From Sedimentisphaerales bacterium (GTDB lineage: Bacteria; Planctomycetota; Phycisphaerae; Sedimentisphaerales; Anaerobacaceae): 24,382 nucleotides of DNA. Shown in pieces: positions 23,101 to 24,382 of the stretch (positions are counted from its first letter, which is position 1; every line of letters starts with the position of its first letter). Both the position numbers and the translations under genes were made by a program. The stretch spans positions 1 to 24,382 of the forward strand of contig JAFGTU010000492.1 of assembly GCA_016933985.1 (NCBI GenBank), read 5' to 3'. The notes below the pieces were generated by a model. The model searched no databases. It worked only from the letters and a program-made list of their open reading frames with translations, and was not told the origin of the DNA.

Positions 23101-24382
23101 TTACCCTCCCGGCGTCGGGGGATTGGCGCCGGTCCAGTTATTCGGGTCGTTGCCGTAAAGTCCGTCCGATATTCGATGCAGAGACGCGCCCCCGCCATCG
23201 GGTTCCGTCGGCCAGAGATCGACATCGCCGGGTTCCCCTCCGGGATGGAAGCCGTCGCTGTAGCCCACTCGCTCGACTCGAATGTAATGCCGCACGCCGA
23301 ATTCGTCCAAATCGCCCGGCCTTGAAAGCTCGACGTCCTCCCCGGAGTTGCTCAGCCAGCCGCCATACGGTCCAAGCAACACAACACCAAAAGGCGGCAT
23401 ACCATACTCGTCAATATAAGCGGTAAGGTCCTTAACAAGAACAACATACTTGCCGGCACTTATCGTCAAGCCGGGGTAGCCGGCGAACGTATAGTTGATC
23501 CCGTCCGTGAACTTCCACGGCAGAGACTCGTTGGAATCATACAGAGTAACAGGCCCCGCGCCGATGTTATGAAGCTCGATGAACTCCTGTTTCTGGTCGC
23601 CCGATGCCGGGTTGTACATAATCTCGGTGATGACTATCGGCCCGACCTTGGGATACGCATTGTCCTCGCCGGGGGTGATATGGGCCATCGAGACAAAGTT
23701 GTAGTTGCCCGTGCTCTGCTTGAAGTACCTCCCGAACGACACACCCGTCAGCGATGCACCGAAATCCTCGGTCGCGCGGTAGCCGGTGATTACTCCACCT
23801 TCGCTGGAGCTTAGATAGACCTGTTCACCGTTCTCGCTCAATGCGAAGCCGGTGATTCGCCCCGGATCGGCGCTCGATTCACCGAAGTTGGTGTTCTCGT
23901 AGAATACGCGGTAACTGTGGCTGTCTATCTTTGTCCCGGCTGCTATCATATACTTCTTTAGATCGTCGGCGCTGTCGCTGAGGTACCACCCGCCGATATC
24001 GATCTGGGAATCGGTCGTGTTGTAAAGCTCGATCCAGTCCGCAGCGATGCCGTGAGAATGAGCCAAAACCTCATTGATGACTATCTCGCCGGGATTGGGC
24101 ACAATGCCGCTGTCGTCCCGCCCCGGCGACCCGCCAGAATAAGCGCTGGCACGCCAGGAATCCTTCTCGCCCCAGCGCTCCTGCGGATCGCTCGATACGC
24201 CAAACTCCTGTCCGCTCAGCGCCCGGCTATAGATCCGAACATCGTCGATGTATCCGCTGAAGTAAGCATCAGATGTGTAGTCACAGCCGATATAGAGGAC
24301 GCTACTCACTCCCGTCAAGCCGGCCGAGGACACCGAAGCCTTTGCACTGCCGTCAACGTAGAGCTTTATAGTCGAGCCGTCA
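23101..24382 (-). CDS. LamG and lamin-tail-domain secreted protein (N-terminal part outside the window)
   Basis: The last 427 or so residues of a larger protein; the frame is open to the right edge, so the start is beyond it. Visible modules: the end of a LamG/concanavalin-like domain (STIKLYVDG then GYIDDVRIYSRALSGQE, nt 24381-24210), lamin-tail domain 1 (IVINEVLAHSHGIAADWIEL and WYLSDS, about nt 24095-23870), and lamin-tail domain 2 (IVITEIMYNPASGDQKQEFI, about nt 23650-23350). The tail is short and Pro/Gly-rich. Such modules mark exported planctomycete proteins, many of which carry a CotH kinase domain; that domain is not in view. A GTG within the frame at 24333 is not a plausible start because it splits LamG. 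The VTC unit follows on the same strand. Confidence 0.88.
   Translation of the reverse strand, partial: DGSTIKLYVDGSAKASVSSAGLTGVSSVLYIGCDYTSDAYFSGYIDDVRIYSRALSGQEFGVSSDPQERWGEKDSWRASAYSGGSPGRDDSGIVPNPGEIVINEVLAHSHGIAADWIELYNTTDSQIDIGGWYLSDSADDLKKYMIAAGTKIDSHSYRVFYENTNFGESSADPGRITGFALSENGEQVYLSSSEGGVITGYRATEDFGASLTGVSFGRYFKQSTGNYNFVSMAHITPGEDNAYPKVGPIVITEIMYNPASGDQKQEFIELHNIGAGPVTLYDSNESLPWKFTDGINYTFAGYPGLTISAGKYVVLVKDLTAYIDEYGMPPFGVVLLGPYGGWLSNSGEDVELSRPGDLDEFGVRHYIRVERVGYSDGFHPGGEPGDVDLWPTEPDGGGASLHRISDGLYGNDPNNWTGANPPTPGG

Overview
The window looks like chromosome from a Planctomycetota bacterium, most likely a Phycisphaerae / Sedimentisphaerales-type lineage. This is inferred from protein style only: a very large exported beta-helix protein opening with a 'YVDA...GDGTSWENAYNFLQDAL'-type module and ending in a dockerin-like tail, a LamG plus lamin-tail-domain protein, a secretin with C-terminal TPRs, and a Lys-rich DksA-like protein followed by YacG. 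KdsA and a WbpM/CapD-type sugar dehydratase point to a diderm envelope with surface glycans. No rRNA, tRNA, CRISPR array, transposase or prophage was found.

Layout. (1) 1-708 (+): 3' part of an iron/cobalamin-type ABC ATPase; a possible 40-residue Cys-containing peptide lies on the minus strand after it. (2) 1071-3160 (+): DksA/TraR-like protein with a degenerate zinc finger, YacG, and an unrecognised polytopic membrane protein. (3) 3453-5417 (+): CapD/WbpM-like dehydratase behind a good sigma70-type promoter. (4) 5434-9520 (-): 1274-residue beta-helix / Calx-beta-like / dockerin surface protein, with a broken second dockerin-like tail just beyond its stop. (5) 9648-11924 (-): secretin with a Thr-rich insert and TPR tail, with a promoter whose spacer holds a perfect palindrome. 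(6) 12454-19951 (+): leuS, CYTH-domain protein, lipid-kinase-like protein, kdsA, radical SAM protein, a small unknown protein and xerC, closed by a strong intrinsic terminator. (7) 20045-24382 (-): a three-gene unit (VTC-domain polyphosphate polymerase-like protein, DUF4956 membrane protein, HlyD-like membrane-fusion protein) with its own promoter, preceded on the same strand by a partial LamG/LTD secreted protein.

The best candidate for an under-described system is region 7. A VTC-type polyphosphate polymerase, a DUF4956 membrane protein and a periplasmic adaptor are tightly packed (gaps of 5 and 10 nt) beside a large secreted LTD protein whose N-terminal part lies outside the window. From general knowledge, VTC and DUF4956 genes often sit beside CotH-type secreted kinase genes, so the unseen part of the LTD protein may carry a CotH domain. 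The inferred theme is a membrane-linked polyphosphate or phospho-modification apparatus acting on envelope proteins. Other points worth checking are the repeated TGCGAA motif between the secretin gene and leuS, the broken dockerin tail, and the small Cys-containing peptide.
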